Source: Trichuris trichiura
Taxonomy: Eukaryota > Nematoda > Enoplea > Trichinellida > Trichuridae
Reading direction: 5' to 3'
Length of the DNA stretch: 64,000 nt
Assembly: GCA_037903355.1 (NCBI GenBank)
Contig: JBAJFE010000062.1
Location: forward strand, 1,860,001-1,924,000
The stretch's first letter is position 1, and each line of letters opens with the position of its first letter. The position numbers and the translations under genes are program-made. Shown piece after piece: positions 44,981-55,359 of this stretch. The notes beneath the pieces were generated by a model, which was not told where the DNA came from, made no database searches, and was given only the letters and a program-made list of their open reading frames with translations.

Positions 44981-47554
44981 ATGTCGGATTCATCTCAGAT
45001 GGCGGAACTCCTAGCCGCGCTCTCAGAACAGCAGAGGACAATGGCAGCGTTGATAGCCAGCCTCTCACAGAACTCTCTCCGCGAAGCGCCAACCTCCAAG
45101 GCATCCGTCCCGAGCTTTCCACCCTTTGACAGGACGAAAGAGACCTGGGACGTCTACTTCGCTCGCCTCAGACAGCACTTTGAAGCTCATAGGGTTGTCT
45201 CTGACAATCGAAAGCGTGCCTTCCTGCTCTCGTGGATCGGTTCAGACACGTTCGAGCTACTGCAAAAGCTCTTCGCTGGCGAGGAGATAGCGAACGTCCC
45301 CTATGATTCACTGGTGGCGAAGCTCAGTGAATACTGGAAGACGAGCGTGCACGTTATGGCCGCACGATGTTTGTTCTATCGGCAGTGCCTACAGCCCGGT
45401 CAGACGTACGCCGAGTGGGTTGCGAATTTGCGTGGCATTGGCAAGGATTGCCAGTTTCTGTGCCCTGACGAGAAATGCGGCAAGTCTTATCTCGACGGTC
45501 TCATTCGGGACGTTATCGTAACGAACACGCCCGACGAACAGGTCCGCCTTGCAGCCTTGCAGCGGCCAAATCCTTCTTTGGCGCAGGTTATTGAGATTGC
45601 CGAAGCTCACGAGATCGCTACGAAAGCCATGGCGACAATCAAACAGCGCCCACCAGAAGTGATGGCGGAGGTTCAACAGGTTCGCATGACTGCTCGGACG
45701 GCTAAACGTCCAGGCAAAGATTCTGGCTTGCCGTCCTGCCCTCAATGTTTCCTTGGGCATAACAGGAGAGACTGTCGTTTCCGCCTAGCTGTGTGTCACA
45801 GATGCAAGCGTAAAGGACATATTGCAGCTGTGTGCGGAACTACGTCTGAAGCCGATTCGCGGCCAGTTCGATCTACTGATCGACCAAAGAAGAAGGCTCC
45901 GCGTCGGAACTTCCGCTCCAAGATAAATGAAGCAGCACGGCTTGTGTCACTCACGTCGACCAACAGAGAAGCGCACCGTTCAGAAAGTTCAGTGCATTCA
46001 TGTTTTTCCTTGAGCGTCTCGGAAATGGCGAGCTTTCCGTCGGAATTATCGTTAACAAAGAGTCGACTCCCATACTGGCGCGAAAACCGGAAGATCTGGG
46101 TGTCCTTGGAAGTAAACGGTATCCCGCTGATTTTTCAGGTAGACACGGGCGCTACTTCGTCCATGGTTGGCCTCCGCGGGTGGCGGCAACTAGGGTCCAC
46201 GCCGTGCAGCCCCACTAACCAAAAACTTTGCGCATATGGTGGTATCACAGTTCCGCTCAAGGGACAGGCGAATGTGCGCGTTATCCTGGGAGAACAGGCA
46301 CGACAGCTGACCTTGCTAGTGACTGACTTGGAACAAGGCTCCAACCTGATGGGACTGGACTGGTTGGATGCGTTCGGCCTCCGTTTGTCACCCTATGACT
46401 CTACCTCTCTGATTGAGGAAGAGCAGATGGGAGCGGCTATTAAGGACACCAAATATAAACGCGGGACGCACCATAACAACGCTGATGCTCTATCTCGTCT
46501 ACCGATGGGTCCAGACCCGGAGTTCGACAAAGAAGAAGCCCACTGGACTGAGTTGACGGACGCCGACCTAGACTCTGATTTCTTTCCCGTTGATCGATCC
46601 CAGGTAGCTGAGGCAACTGCAAGGGACCCAGTTCTGAAGCAAGTGCTACGTTTTGTAACGTCGGCATGGCCACTATCTGTCAAAGCACTTGCAGAAGAAA
46701 TACGGCCTTATTGGAACAAACGCCATGTGATCGGTTTTCAAAAAGGTGTCTTGCTTTACAAAACCGAATTCAATCGAGTCATTGTGCCCTTAGAACTGCA
46801 AGAAAAGGTCGTCGCTTTGCTCCATCAGGGACATTGGGGAATCGCGCGCATGAAACAAATTGCGCGCCGTTATTGTTGGTGGCCAACTCTCGATGCAGAA
46901 ATAGGTAAAGTCGGGAGTCGTTGTTCTTCGTGCACCGCCGTTGCAGCGGATCCGCCCAGCGAGTATCAGCCGTGGCCCATCCCGAAGGACCCATGGGAAA
47001 GGGTACATATTGATTACGCTGGCCCGTTTTGGGGCCAAATGTGGTTGGTCTGCATAGACCCCTTGTCCAAGTTTCCATACGTCTCGCCTATGTCAAAGAC
47101 GGCTACAAGGGCAACTGTGCTAGCACTTCAAACCATTTTTGCGATTGAAGGACTTCCCCGAACAATTGTGTCCGATAACGCGCCGCAGCTGATGGCATCG
47201 AGTTTTCAAGATGTCTGCAAAATGAACGGAATAGAGCATATCACGATAGCCCCCTTTCACCCTGCATCAAATGGCGTTGCTGAAAGATTTGTTCGCACCT
47301 TTAAAGATGCGATGAAGAAAGAAGCCAAGGCAGGTACTTGTAAGACAGAGGCACTCAAGAGGTTTCTCGTGACGTATAGGACTACGCCTGACCCGAGCAC
47401 CGGGATGTCTCCAGCGGAAGTCCTCCACGGCCGACAGCCAAGGACTTTGCTAGCGTTGATGCTGCCGTCAGACCTGCCTAAGGCCCCGACCCAAGAAGTC
47501 GCAGGACGCTCAGCAGCGGCAAAGGTCGCGAATTCGTCGAAGGCCAAATGGTAA
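44981..47554 (+). CDS. Gag-protease-integrase polyprotein lacking reverse transcriptase
   Basis: A frame of 857 residues from the first ATG after the LTR. Gag holds KETWDVYFARLRQHFEAH and two zinc knuckles (CPQCFLGHNRRDC and CHRCKRKGHIAAVC). The aspartic protease has FQVDTGATSSMVG. At about residue 485 the frame jumps from the protease end to KRGTHHNNADALSRLP, the extreme C-terminus of a gypsy RNase H. About 600 residues usual for the family (RT and RNase H) are missing without loss of frame. Integrase follows with the HHCC zinc region (HQGHWGIARMKQIA to CSSC) and the D,D,E core (HIDYAGPF, VSDNAPQL, GVAERFVRTFK). The ORF stops at 47554. The integrase tail continues in another frame from about 47510 (GREFVEGQMVMVKNF), so one small indel has also occurred. 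Confidence 0.93.
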   Translation: MSDSSQMAELLAALSEQQRTMAALIASLSQNSLREAPTSKASVPSFPPFDRTKETWDVYFARLRQHFEAHRVVSDNRKRAFLLSWIGSDTFELLQKLFAGEEIANVPYDSLVAKLSEYWKTSVHVMAARCLFYRQCLQPGQTYAEWVANLRGIGKDCQFLCPDEKCGKSYLDGLIRDVIVTNTPDEQVRLAALQRPNPSLAQVIEIAEAHEIATKAMATIKQRPPEVMAEVQQVRMTARTAKRPGKDSGLPSCPQCFLGHNRRDCRFRLAVCHRCKRKGHIAAVCGTTSEADSRPVRSTDRPKKKAPRRNFRSKINEAARLVSLTSTNREAHRSESSVHSCFSLSVSEMASFPSELSLTKSRLPYWRENRKIWVSLEVNGIPLIFQVDTGATSSMVGLRGWRQLGSTPCSPTNQKLCAYGGITVPLKGQANVRVILGEQARQLTLLVTDLEQGSNLMGLDWLDAFGLRLSPYDSTSLIEEEQMGAAIKDTKYKRGTHHNNADALSRLPMGPDPEFDKEEAHWTELTDADLDSDFFPVDRSQVAEATARDPVLKQVLRFVTSAWPLSVKALAEEIRPYWNKRHVIGFQKGVLLYKTEFNRVIVPLELQEKVVALLHQGHWGIARMKQIARRYCWWPTLDAEIGKVGSRCSSCTAVAADPPSEYQPWPIPKDPWERVHIDYAGPFWGQMWLVCIDPLSKFPYVSPMSKTATRATVLALQTIFAIEGLPRTIVSDNAPQLMASSFQDVCKMNGIEHITIAPFHPASNGVAERFVRTFKDAMKKEAKAGTCKTEALKRFLVTYRTTPDPSTGMSPAEVLHGRQPRTLLALMLPSDLPKAPTQEVAGRSAAAKVANSSKAKW

Positions 47555-47710
47555 TGGTGAAAAACTTTGCTGCAGGCGACAGGTGGTTACGAGGAACTGT
47601 AGTCAAGCGACTCGGTAGCATGCTCTATCAGGTCACAACGGCAAATGGCCTGCTCAGGCGCCATCAAAATCAACTTCGTCGCATTGCACCAAATTTGGGT
47701 CGGGAGGAGA

Positions 47711-47914
47711 TGAAGTGTTTGACCCGCCTGAGCATCACTTAGTGTGCTTGCTGCTCACCAAAGCGTTCGCTGCGGTTGGCTTACGTTGGGCGAATCGTTT
47801 TGCCACATACCGTAAAACCAGTCTTACGCAGTGTTTCGTTTTCGTCGGCTGCGCTAGCGATATAGTTGTGTCTCTTTTCGATAGTAAACGTTTCGCGGGG
47901 CTTCAGACACAACA
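47711..47914 (+). repeat. 3' LTR of the gypsy element
   Basis: Same 204-bp sequence as the 5' LTR except C at 47768. It follows the polypurine tract and is followed by the target duplication gtagc. Confidence 0.93.
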
Positions 47915-47996
47915 GTAGCTATATGACTGCTTCCTGTTTCCATTTAATGCAGTTTCAGTTCCATATTAACACACCAAAGCAAATATCGGATCTTTT

Positions 47997-48127
47997 GCAT
48001 AGTTGTTCCGCCGGAAGTGACGGCGGCAGTATCAAAGCATAATCGGCGGCTCTACTGCGTAATGAAGTGTGACTAGCCGCACAACGATGCACAAGTCGAC
48101 GCCTTCACTTCCAGGGAGACAACTATG
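47997..48127. mobile_element. MITE-like element with about 30-bp terminal inverted repeats
   Basis: tgcatagttgt at 47997 and acaactatgca near 48117-48127 begin inverted arms that also share the ggaagtga-ggcg portion. The element is about 130 bp with no coding sequence. A flanking target duplication is not clear. Confidence 0.5.
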
Positions 48128-48378
48128 CAGAGGACCAGTTTTTATATTTTCAACGGGACAAGCTCCCTACAGACAATCCAATTTATTTACATAACAAATG
48201 CTATATGGTTTACGATAAATAGCGTAAACATGGAGTAGTAGGAACGGGAGCCGTCTCAAAACTTCGTTCTCTTATAAGAAATGGAGCTTCTTGCTTAACT
48301 TAAAGGATTTCCTGAACGACTATCCCATTTTTTCCTAATCACATCATCCATGTATGACTACAAGACACACGAACATAC

Positions 48379-48478
48379 TCAGAGAGCAGAATATCTTACT
48401 CTCACGCCCAAAAATTGTATGCTACAAGCGTAGCTTAAGCTTTACCTTTTCTGATTGGGTAAAGAACCGACCAAAATG
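48379..48478 (-). repeat. Three-hairpin repeat family, copy D
   Basis: On the minus strand: TTTACCCAATC..AGGTAAA, then GCTACGCTTGTAGC, then GAGAGTAAG followed by CTCTCTGAG, with spacer AATTTTTGG. Stem 2 is rearranged but still forms a hairpin. Confidence 0.65.
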
Positions 48479-49100
48479 TTATTTGGTTTCACTATACTGA
48501 GCGACATCAGCGATTAAGTAGCGGGTTTACAACTGTTATTTTCAGCCGTCGTCATAATTTCATATAAACGCAGGCGTTGCTGAAAACTGTTCTTACTGTT
48601 CTCTTCTTTTTTCACCATTTTCCTGTCTCAAAATAAATAAATAATGCCCAACTTGTTCATGATTTAAGTGTTAGTTTGTTGGTTTATTTATTCATTTTTT
48701 CGATGCATCTCAATCTGTTTTTCCTCAATTCTACATGATGCTTTACGCCTTCACATTTATTAAGTTGTACCTGCTTATCACCTAATTTTTTAAACTTTCA
48801 ATCTTAAGACAGGTTACAGTGAGCAGATAACGCACAGCGATATGTGCAAGCAGATAGCGGCAAAATAAACCGTTTGTAGCGACCAATGGGAGTTCCCTTT
48901 GCGAAGTCACAACTTTCTAAAGTCTTTAGTTCTGTAGCAAAACCTTAATTACTTATTAATAATAATTACAATAAGTTGTTTTATATTTGATCTTCTGATT
49001 CACGGGTTTGGCCTGTTGGATGTATCTGTAAGTAAACTGCAAAGTACCCTACCAACGAATGGATGAGCAAATTGTTAGAGAAATTACAGAACAAATCGAA

Positions 49101-49139
49101 TACCGTACGTTTCGGAACTGCTCTTGTTCCGTCGTCAGC
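49101..49139 (-). ncRNA. Hammerhead-like motif, copy 3
   Basis: The minus strand reads CTGACGA, stem CGGAAC/GTTCCG around a 7-base loop, then AAACGTACGGTA. The final GUA could be the U-H cleavage site, pairing A15.1 with U16.1 in a very short stem III, as in minimal Penelope-type hammerheads. An extra C after CUGACGA departs from the consensus. Confidence 0.45.
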
Positions 49140-50279
49140 AGTGTTGGGGAGTGTTGGGGAAAGTTGTTTAGAGTTTATTTGGTACCATATATTAAAATCT
49201 TATACAAAAAACTGAAAAAGTAAAAAGTTCATGTACAAAGCAAACAAAGTTTAAAACAACAAAAGCTGCTAGCAGTAGGCCACAATTCATGCAACGGCAG
49301 AATTTGTCAACCATAGAGGATGTGTCCCCAGCGGTACAATAAAATTTAACGGCTTTAAAAGAGGATATAGCTCATGGTGCAACTCTATTGAACACCACTT
49401 CCATAACTGCATGCTTATACGTTGTTGTATATGTCAGTTAATGGAAGCGTAAGCGCTGGAACAACACACTGTTAAAACATATGCGTAAAATTCTCGTTTT
49501 ACTCTTGAATTTAACTCTACGAGAGCTCTTGAATTTAACTGATGAATATTCTGTGCGTATGACATAGATGTATGAAAGAGAGAAACATGAGTCAAGAAAA
49601 GTAGCACATAGCAGGCTTAAGAGGATGACAGACTTCAACTTGTTAGAACCGCTCTCGCATAGTTCGCAGCGTAAAATCCTTCTAGAATCTTGGCTTTTTT
49701 GAAGGTATACATCACTGTTGACGACGGCAGCTGAAATTTTGCGAGAATATATGAACTAGAAGACGCGCAGAAAGCGCCATTTCAAGCAACTATACCCGCA
49801 ACTAAGTAGTTATGTGTTTCTGTTTAATTGTAGGCTTTATTCCGAATCCCCTATAGACAATGCCGCTTGTTCACTCTAAAGAAAGTGTCGAAAAACTCCT
49901 TGCTTTCTTTTATATGTTAAAATACGTTAAAACAAGGGTACCGCAAAAACTATTTGGAAGTAATAGGCTGAGACAAGCAAGCCATATCTGAACTGAACGC
50001 AATCCGTTTGGAAGATACAGAACGCCTACTGCGCCGTGCTCTTTTAAATTATAGCTGACGATTACTCTCCGTGGAGTTTAAAATCATTTTCATGTTAGAA
50101 AGGCCTACATGTGCAGAACCCGTTTTTGGCTTATTTTTTAAACAGAATAACTATGCAATATTAATAATTTCTCTGGTGTAAGAGCAGAAATAGTTGCTCC
50201 GTTGCGTACAAAAACAGTCTGTCAGCAGCAACCACAGATAGAATAAATGGATATTAGTAGCCCTCCCATGATGCTTTAA

Positions 50280-50385
50280 GTTTGCTGGCCATTCTATCCC
50301 TCATTTTTACCTAAGCCTCAACCTAAGCGTGATGCATACATTTTGGCATATACTTAGATAACAGCAAAACAAGATTGATAGCATA
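50280..50385 (+). repeat. Dispersed AAGCC-hairpin repeat, copy 3
   Basis: Contains ctaagcctcaacctaagcg and acattttggcatatacttag followed by an A-rich cagcaaaacaag tract, shared with the copies at 62.2 and 63.5 kb. Confidence 0.5.
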
Positions 50386-50799
50386 TCAGTCAGGAAGAGT
50401 CAGAACTTTTCAGACAGCCGAGAGAATTTCTCGATACTTATTGATACCGTTTTCTGTATTCTCAAATTCCTTATTCTTGTGACCTGTAAAAAGCTTAGCG
50501 CGTTGCACGCCCTCTGATTTCTAGACGCCATATTCAATAGATTTAGCTGATAACCAATCAGTGCCAAGTACTAAGGACTCAAGCCAAAACCACGTTGCAT
50601 CATAGAGCACCTAGAGCGTGGTGGCAAAATATTCCTCAGCATAAACTAATGTTCCATGGAATGACACTGCTAAATGGTCGTCAGTTGTTAAGCTACTCTT
50701 AACTGAGCCTCCATGTTGATGTTATCAGTAAACGCTAAGCTTTTGCAAGTTTTATACGACGCTGTAAAGCGAGTCAGCTTTTTGAAGATGTGACATCAG

Positions 50800-53700
50800 A
50801 ATAACGTTTCGAATTCTGTAAAACATAACAATTCACTGGAAACGGAATGTAGTCTGTTCTGAAAGCTCTGTGTAACATAAAATTGAGAAGAGACATTTGT
50901 CCATAAAAAGTGGTGAATTTTCAGAACACCACAAGACGCTATGTTTTGCGTATACATTTCCTGGGAATTATACCAGGTACTATAAGAAAGCAAATGCGAT
51001 AGGAATTGTTTGGGAATGAAGTTCAATGAATTTGCATGTACACTTGTCCCACAAGAGATGGGAAGCTTTATCACAGAACCTGAAACGTCTAAATTGCTGG
51101 ACGTTTTTACACATATATGATGAGAAAGTTGTTGCAGATAGTAATACTTAAGTGAGGAATTCCTTTAAAAAAAGAAACATGAAACTACCACGTTCTAATT
51201 CATTTGTAGCATAGGAGTTGTTCGCTGGCACGCATGTAAACTTTACATATTTGCAACTGTGACATTTCACCTACAGTGTTTGCCACTGCGCATTCTTAAT
51301 AGAAAGGGTTAGCGCCATCTCTGTTCGCTTTGATGCGCATCTTCAAAGCTACCATTGTCAGATCCTGTGTAAATACTAAGCGTGCGTTGAAAATTGCTAG
51401 CGGAACGCGTAGAAAGCGTTGTCTTTTGTGTTATCTTTCCATTCCATATGGTGTTTACCTCGCTGATGAAACCTGAGCGGACAGGAACTCGGCGCTGATG
51501 TATTGGTGCCACTTTTTCAACATCAAGACGGCTAGACGATAAGTGCATTCACGCGGCTAGCTTTTATCCATAAGAAATTCGAAGATCATACGTTCCGCTG
51601 CGCTTTTTCTGCTCATTGTTAAGCCGCTCGCAAAGATGCGTTATGCAGATACTGCAGATATATTCCTTCGGATATTGTACTGAAATGCCCCCGCTCGCTT
51701 CAAAACTTTGTGCTGTTGGCCATTAGGAAGAACAAACTGTTCTGAATTTTGAAATGCGCTTTACCTTAGCAATTTGAGGTCATTTATCTTCTGGCATTCT
51801 CCCGAAGCATTTATTCATTTTCCTATCTGTTGAATATTCCCAACAAATACGTTGCTCATCCTTTTGCATTGCGTGAATGGCGGAGATAAAAATTTTTGAA
51901 AGATCACTTCTCTAAAATTCCCAATTTTTGCCTGTTCTAGCCAGGTAACCTAATCGTTTGATCACTGCTACTATTTGTTTTCATGATTACATAAAATTTT
52001 CAGGATCATTTTAAATGACTAAAATAACGCAGTTTCTGTGACACTGCCTCTGGTTAATGCTCATGGTTCAACGATGCGTTATTGCTCTCTTATAATTGTA
52101 TTAAGCTGAGTCGTCTCTAGATTATATTGCGCAACCCTTCTTGCCAAAGTTACTTTCTCATGAAATGCAACCGCCGCTACAAGTTCACAGGTCTATCTGC
52201 TCCAAGTGGTACGCGCAGCCTCATTAGTATGAAGTGTTTCTTCGAGATGCTCTTTAGAAGTTTTCAAGCCTTGGCCTTTTCGCAAATTTCAGTATATCTT
52301 CCGTTTGTCATGTACTATTAAAAGCGGTGCACCATTTTATTAGACCACTAGAAATGCAACGGGGGGATACCAATGGCGCACTGGAATTAACGCTACATAA
52401 ACTAGTCACTGTTTATAAATAGATAAAATGCGTCAAACAGCATGGACAGTACTTCAAAAGTGCAAAGCATTTTACTTTCACAACCATCATCATAGCGTTT
52501 TCTGTCCAATAAAAATAAAAAAATAACAGTCTTTAAATAAAGAAAAGCTATAAAGCTACCATTTTGCTTACCTCTTTCATGATCTCTTCAACAACTTCAC
52601 TATTTGCTGTTGGGGTTTGTCTGAGTGAGAATTCTTTTACTCTTACGGCATTTCTACTTTCAATAAACCCTTCCAAAAACTCTTCACCAAACCAAAAGTT
52701 CTTTAACATTTTTTTACACCGCGTCCATAATCCTGGGTTTGTCTTAGCACGATAGAAAGCTGACAACTTGTTACAAAAGCTTTCCAGTTTCAGGCACTTC
52801 GGGGGTTTCCCTGTTAGATATTCAGACTGTCCGTGGTAACATCCACTATTTTCTCGAAAAGAGCGCAGCTCATGCAAAACGTGGCTGATTTCTTCTTTGT
52901 CTGGCCAATATTTCATTAGGCATGATGTCACTTTGTTCCGAAATAATTGGATTATATGGAGATTTCCTGGAGGAGTGAGGAAGTATGATCTCCATTCATC
53001 GTCAATCTTTAATTCTTGTGGCGTATGATAGAATACATCACTTTCTTCAATGATGCCTTTGACTCCTCCCAAAGAGAGTACTTTTCTTGTACTTGCCCAA
53101 TGGCCTATGACGTCCATTACTTCAGCAAAGTCATTCGAAACTCCCAGTGAACCAAGACGGCTGATCAGTGGGCTATCCCTATTTGGTGCACATCCTATGC
53201 ACCACCAAACTGCCTTTGGCGCTATGATCAAATCATTAACAGCTGGAATATTTAGAAAAGCACGATTGACGCGGTCTTGCATTTCTGTAGTACTAATTTT
53301 CCAATCCCTGGGCAGGTCATACATCCACTCGCTGGTTGGTACTCCGCCATACTCGCAGACGAGACCGTGCGCAAGAATTGCCCAAGCTGCGGCAGCGTAA
53401 TAGTCAGTATAGCATGGAAACAGTCCACTTGAGTAAACCCAATTGATCGCATGCTTGATGGATGCACTTTTGTCACCACGCAATATACGCAGGTGCTTTC
53501 TAGAGTCCAACCTTTTCCAAGGAATCAGACAATTGCTATTTGAATAACCACAAATATCAGGAAGCTTGATGTTCGAAGCCATAGCAGCTGAGGAAGTCGC
53601 AACCGTGCGTATACTGAGTATGCCAATGTTCAAGAGCAACACAAAACTTAAGCAGCCCACTGAATCGTCAACACTACCACTATGCCTAGCCACGGAAAGA

Positions 53701-53885
53701 AAGGCGTTGTGCTCCGGGCAGGATGAAAGTGCGCTTAAGAGCACGGATGTTTGCCGGTCTATTTTGATCATGATGACCATACAGTTTTCGGCTATTGATT
53801 TGATTGGATACTTCCAAGTAAACAGACGTTGAGAAATAACCATGTAACATCTGGTCGCTGGCATATTCATCCCTATGGCGGGTTT
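50800..53885 (-). repeat. 3.1-kb diverged direct duplication, copy A
   Basis: This segment aligns through its whole length with 57130-60195, roughly 85-90% identical by eye, in the same orientation. It contains an intact ORF (53582-52548) and about 1.7 kb of apparently non-coding DNA downstream of it. Copy B is separated from it by a MULE relic and unrelated sequence. Confidence 0.85.
52548..53582 (-). CDS. Unrecognised 344-residue protein, paralogue A
   Basis: Single open frame, family not recognised. The ATG at 53582 (MASNIKLPDICGYSNS) is chosen because it is shared with paralogue B; the frame is open further upstream here, but B has a stop just before the same ATG. The sequence is soluble-looking, Trp/Tyr-rich and mostly helical in appearance (INWVYSSGLFPCYTDYYAAA, then WMYDLPRDWKIS, CLMKYWPDKEEISHVLHELR). 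There is no signal peptide or membrane segment. GAG-GTAAGC, a good splice donor, occurs seven codons before the stop and is also present in B, so a further exon is possible. An intronless, duplicated ORF of this size could be an endogenised nucleoprotein gene of a negative-strand RNA virus, but I have no motif that proves it. Confidence 0.6.
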   Translation of the reverse strand: MASNIKLPDICGYSNSNCLIPWKRLDSRKHLRILRGDKSASIKHAINWVYSSGLFPCYTDYYAAAAWAILAHGLVCEYGGVPTSEWMYDLPRDWKISTTEMQDRVNRAFLNIPAVNDLIIAPKAVWWCIGCAPNRDSPLISRLGSLGVSNDFAEVMDVIGHWASTRKVLSLGGVKGIIEESDVFYHTPQELKIDDEWRSYFLTPPGNLHIIQLFRNKVTSCLMKYWPDKEEISHVLHELRSFRENSGCYHGQSEYLTGKPPKCLKLESFCNKLSAFYRAKTNPGLWTRCKKMLKNFWFGEEFLEGFIESRNAVRVKEFSLRQTPTANSEVVEEIMKEVSKMVAL

Positions 53886-53890
53886 GGTAC

Positions 53891-54005
53891 GCTTGCCGAA
53901 CGGTCAATTGCCAACAGGTCAGTTGCAAAACGGTCATTTGCCTGAATGGTCATGTGCCCGTCGGGTCAGTTGCCGAACAGTCATTCTTCCGAGCGGTTAC
54001 CTGCC
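53891..54005. repeat. Degenerate tandem repeat, unit about 15-16 bp
   Basis: Seven imperfect units follow the consensus ttgccgaacggtcag, running ttgccgaacggtcaa, ttgccaacaggtcag, ttgcaaaacggtcat and onward. The array lies between the end of duplication copy A and the MULE relic, where subterminal repeats of a DNA transposon would be expected. Confidence 0.8.
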
Positions 54006-54219
54006 CAAAAAACTAAGCATGCAATAACTTGCGTTTAACGAAGTTTAAATGCGTGAGCGCTGGCACTATCCTGAGATGATTTATTAGGAGAATACGAAAA
54101 CGCAAGCTTCTGCACGCAACAATAACACGTTTAACTGGTGTAGAACAAAATACGTTATAAGCGTACTTATGTGGGTAGATAGTAGGCAATTGCGTCCAGG
54201 TGGTCCATAATCGCAGGGC

Positions 54220-55350
54220 AATTTCCACGATCGTTGATTATTTCTAGAAGTTTTTCTTCCCTGCGAGTATATGTCCCTGTTTTCTTTTAGTTGTCCCACC
54301 TCCTTGTCAGATTCGTTCACACTGGCTTCCAGCGTTCCGCTGCTCGTTTCGAATTTCGTCTACAATTCGGTGCACGCCGACATAAGATCAGCAAACTGTG
54401 TTTTTCTATCCTCTGTGACATGTCTCCACATTGTTCTGCGTAGGGGGCAATCTATTCAGGACGCAGCGACGCACGGACCATAAATTTGGCGGAAACATCG
54501 GTGACAACCGTACGCACGTACCATTGCGCAGCCTTCTCCTTAGCTTACCCTTTACGAAAGTTGTATCGAACCATTCTGACAGTTCAGCAGTTTCAATTGA
54601 TATGCTCTCCTTTATTTCGTCATAAGCTTCTGGAATTTCCTCTGGTCGAAAAAAAGGCACAGCGAAGGGTACTTAATTTTTGACCTCAAGCTTTGCTTCC
54701 GTCATGTATTGTGCAGCTGATCCATAGAACTAAACTTTCCGCTAAATACACTGTGAAAAATTGAAATAACAAGCTGCGTTTTCAACGCCTTCAAAAGTGC
54801 TTTTACAATCGTTGATGGCGGCTAGCTTTACTTCTGTCATTATGATTGACGGTGACAGCTGGAATCCATTTTCTGCTGCAGAATCAGAGATATCTTCGAA
54901 CAATCCCTTGTAAAGTGCCTCTCATTTTCCAGTCATTATTGCGTAAACGAGCAGAAACGTTCTCAGCTGGTCCTGGTCGATAGGAGCATGGATCCTGTAC
55001 AGCTGGTGAAAGATAGTCGGTACTGCCTTGAAAATGCCATCTATTACCCAATAGGAGGCATTTCCAAGCTTCTGATGATTGCCTGCAGTTGCACAAATAA
55101 GTAGTCTTCCTTCGGGAATGCTTGTATCTTTAATCCTGAATGGCCGTCTATCTAATGTGCTTCGCAAGTACGCAGGAACGTCAACGTCTGCCAGAGTTGT
55201 TGGTTCCGGTGGTCGTTGAGCTCGTCGAACTTTTTTCACCATTTGCCGCAGTGCATCTGACGATGGCAAAGACGCGGCCACATCCAATGAACAAGAAGTT
55301 GTGCATGACTGAATTATCTGGCAAGGCAAATCCCTGCCACTTCCCGCCAC
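54220..55350 (-). pseudogene. MULE-type transposase relic
   Basis: Fragments read on the minus strand match MULE-domain transposases found in many invertebrate genomes. Segment 55350-54922 holds DVDVPAYLRSTLDRRPF, then YWVIDGIFKAVPTIFHQLY and RTFLLVYAIM, the region with the first catalytic Asp (VIDG). After stops, 54660-54406 holds IPEAYDEIKESI, WFDTTFVKGK, FPPNLWSVRRCV and PPTQNNVETCHRG, the family's 'R-NG...P-FPP-IWSV...PRTQN-VE-WH' block. HVGVHRIVDEIRNEQ-like text continues to about 54.3 kb. Frameshifts and stops make it inactive. The zinc-finger (FLYWCH) part often found upstream is not seen. Confidence 0.85.
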
Positions 55351-55359
55351 AGACTTAAT

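Larger units (their letters stand above)
44758..47919 (+). mobile_element. Short Ty3/gypsy-type LTR retrotransposon, RT deleted
   Basis: The element is 44763-47914 with 204-bp LTRs (TG..CA) and a 5-bp target duplication, gtagc, at 44758-44762 and 47915-47919. A purine-rich tract, cgggaggaga, lies immediately before the 3' LTR. The LTRs differ at one position (44820 T against 47768 C), so insertion is recent. The internal ORF keeps gag, protease and integrase but has lost reverse transcriptase and nearly all RNase H in frame, so the copy cannot move alone. Confidence 0.95.
47920..50790. other. Non-coding stretch with short repeats
   Basis: No gene supported. It holds a MITE-like inverted repeat (about 48.0-48.13 kb), a three-hairpin repeat copy (48.4 kb), a hammerhead-like motif (49.1 kb) and an AAGCC-hairpin copy (50.3 kb). 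Confidence 0.5.

Noticed and set aside
53583..53870. 96-residue N-terminal extension of paralogue A
   Set aside because: The equivalent frame in paralogue B has a stop just before the shared ATG, so the extension is probably untranslated.
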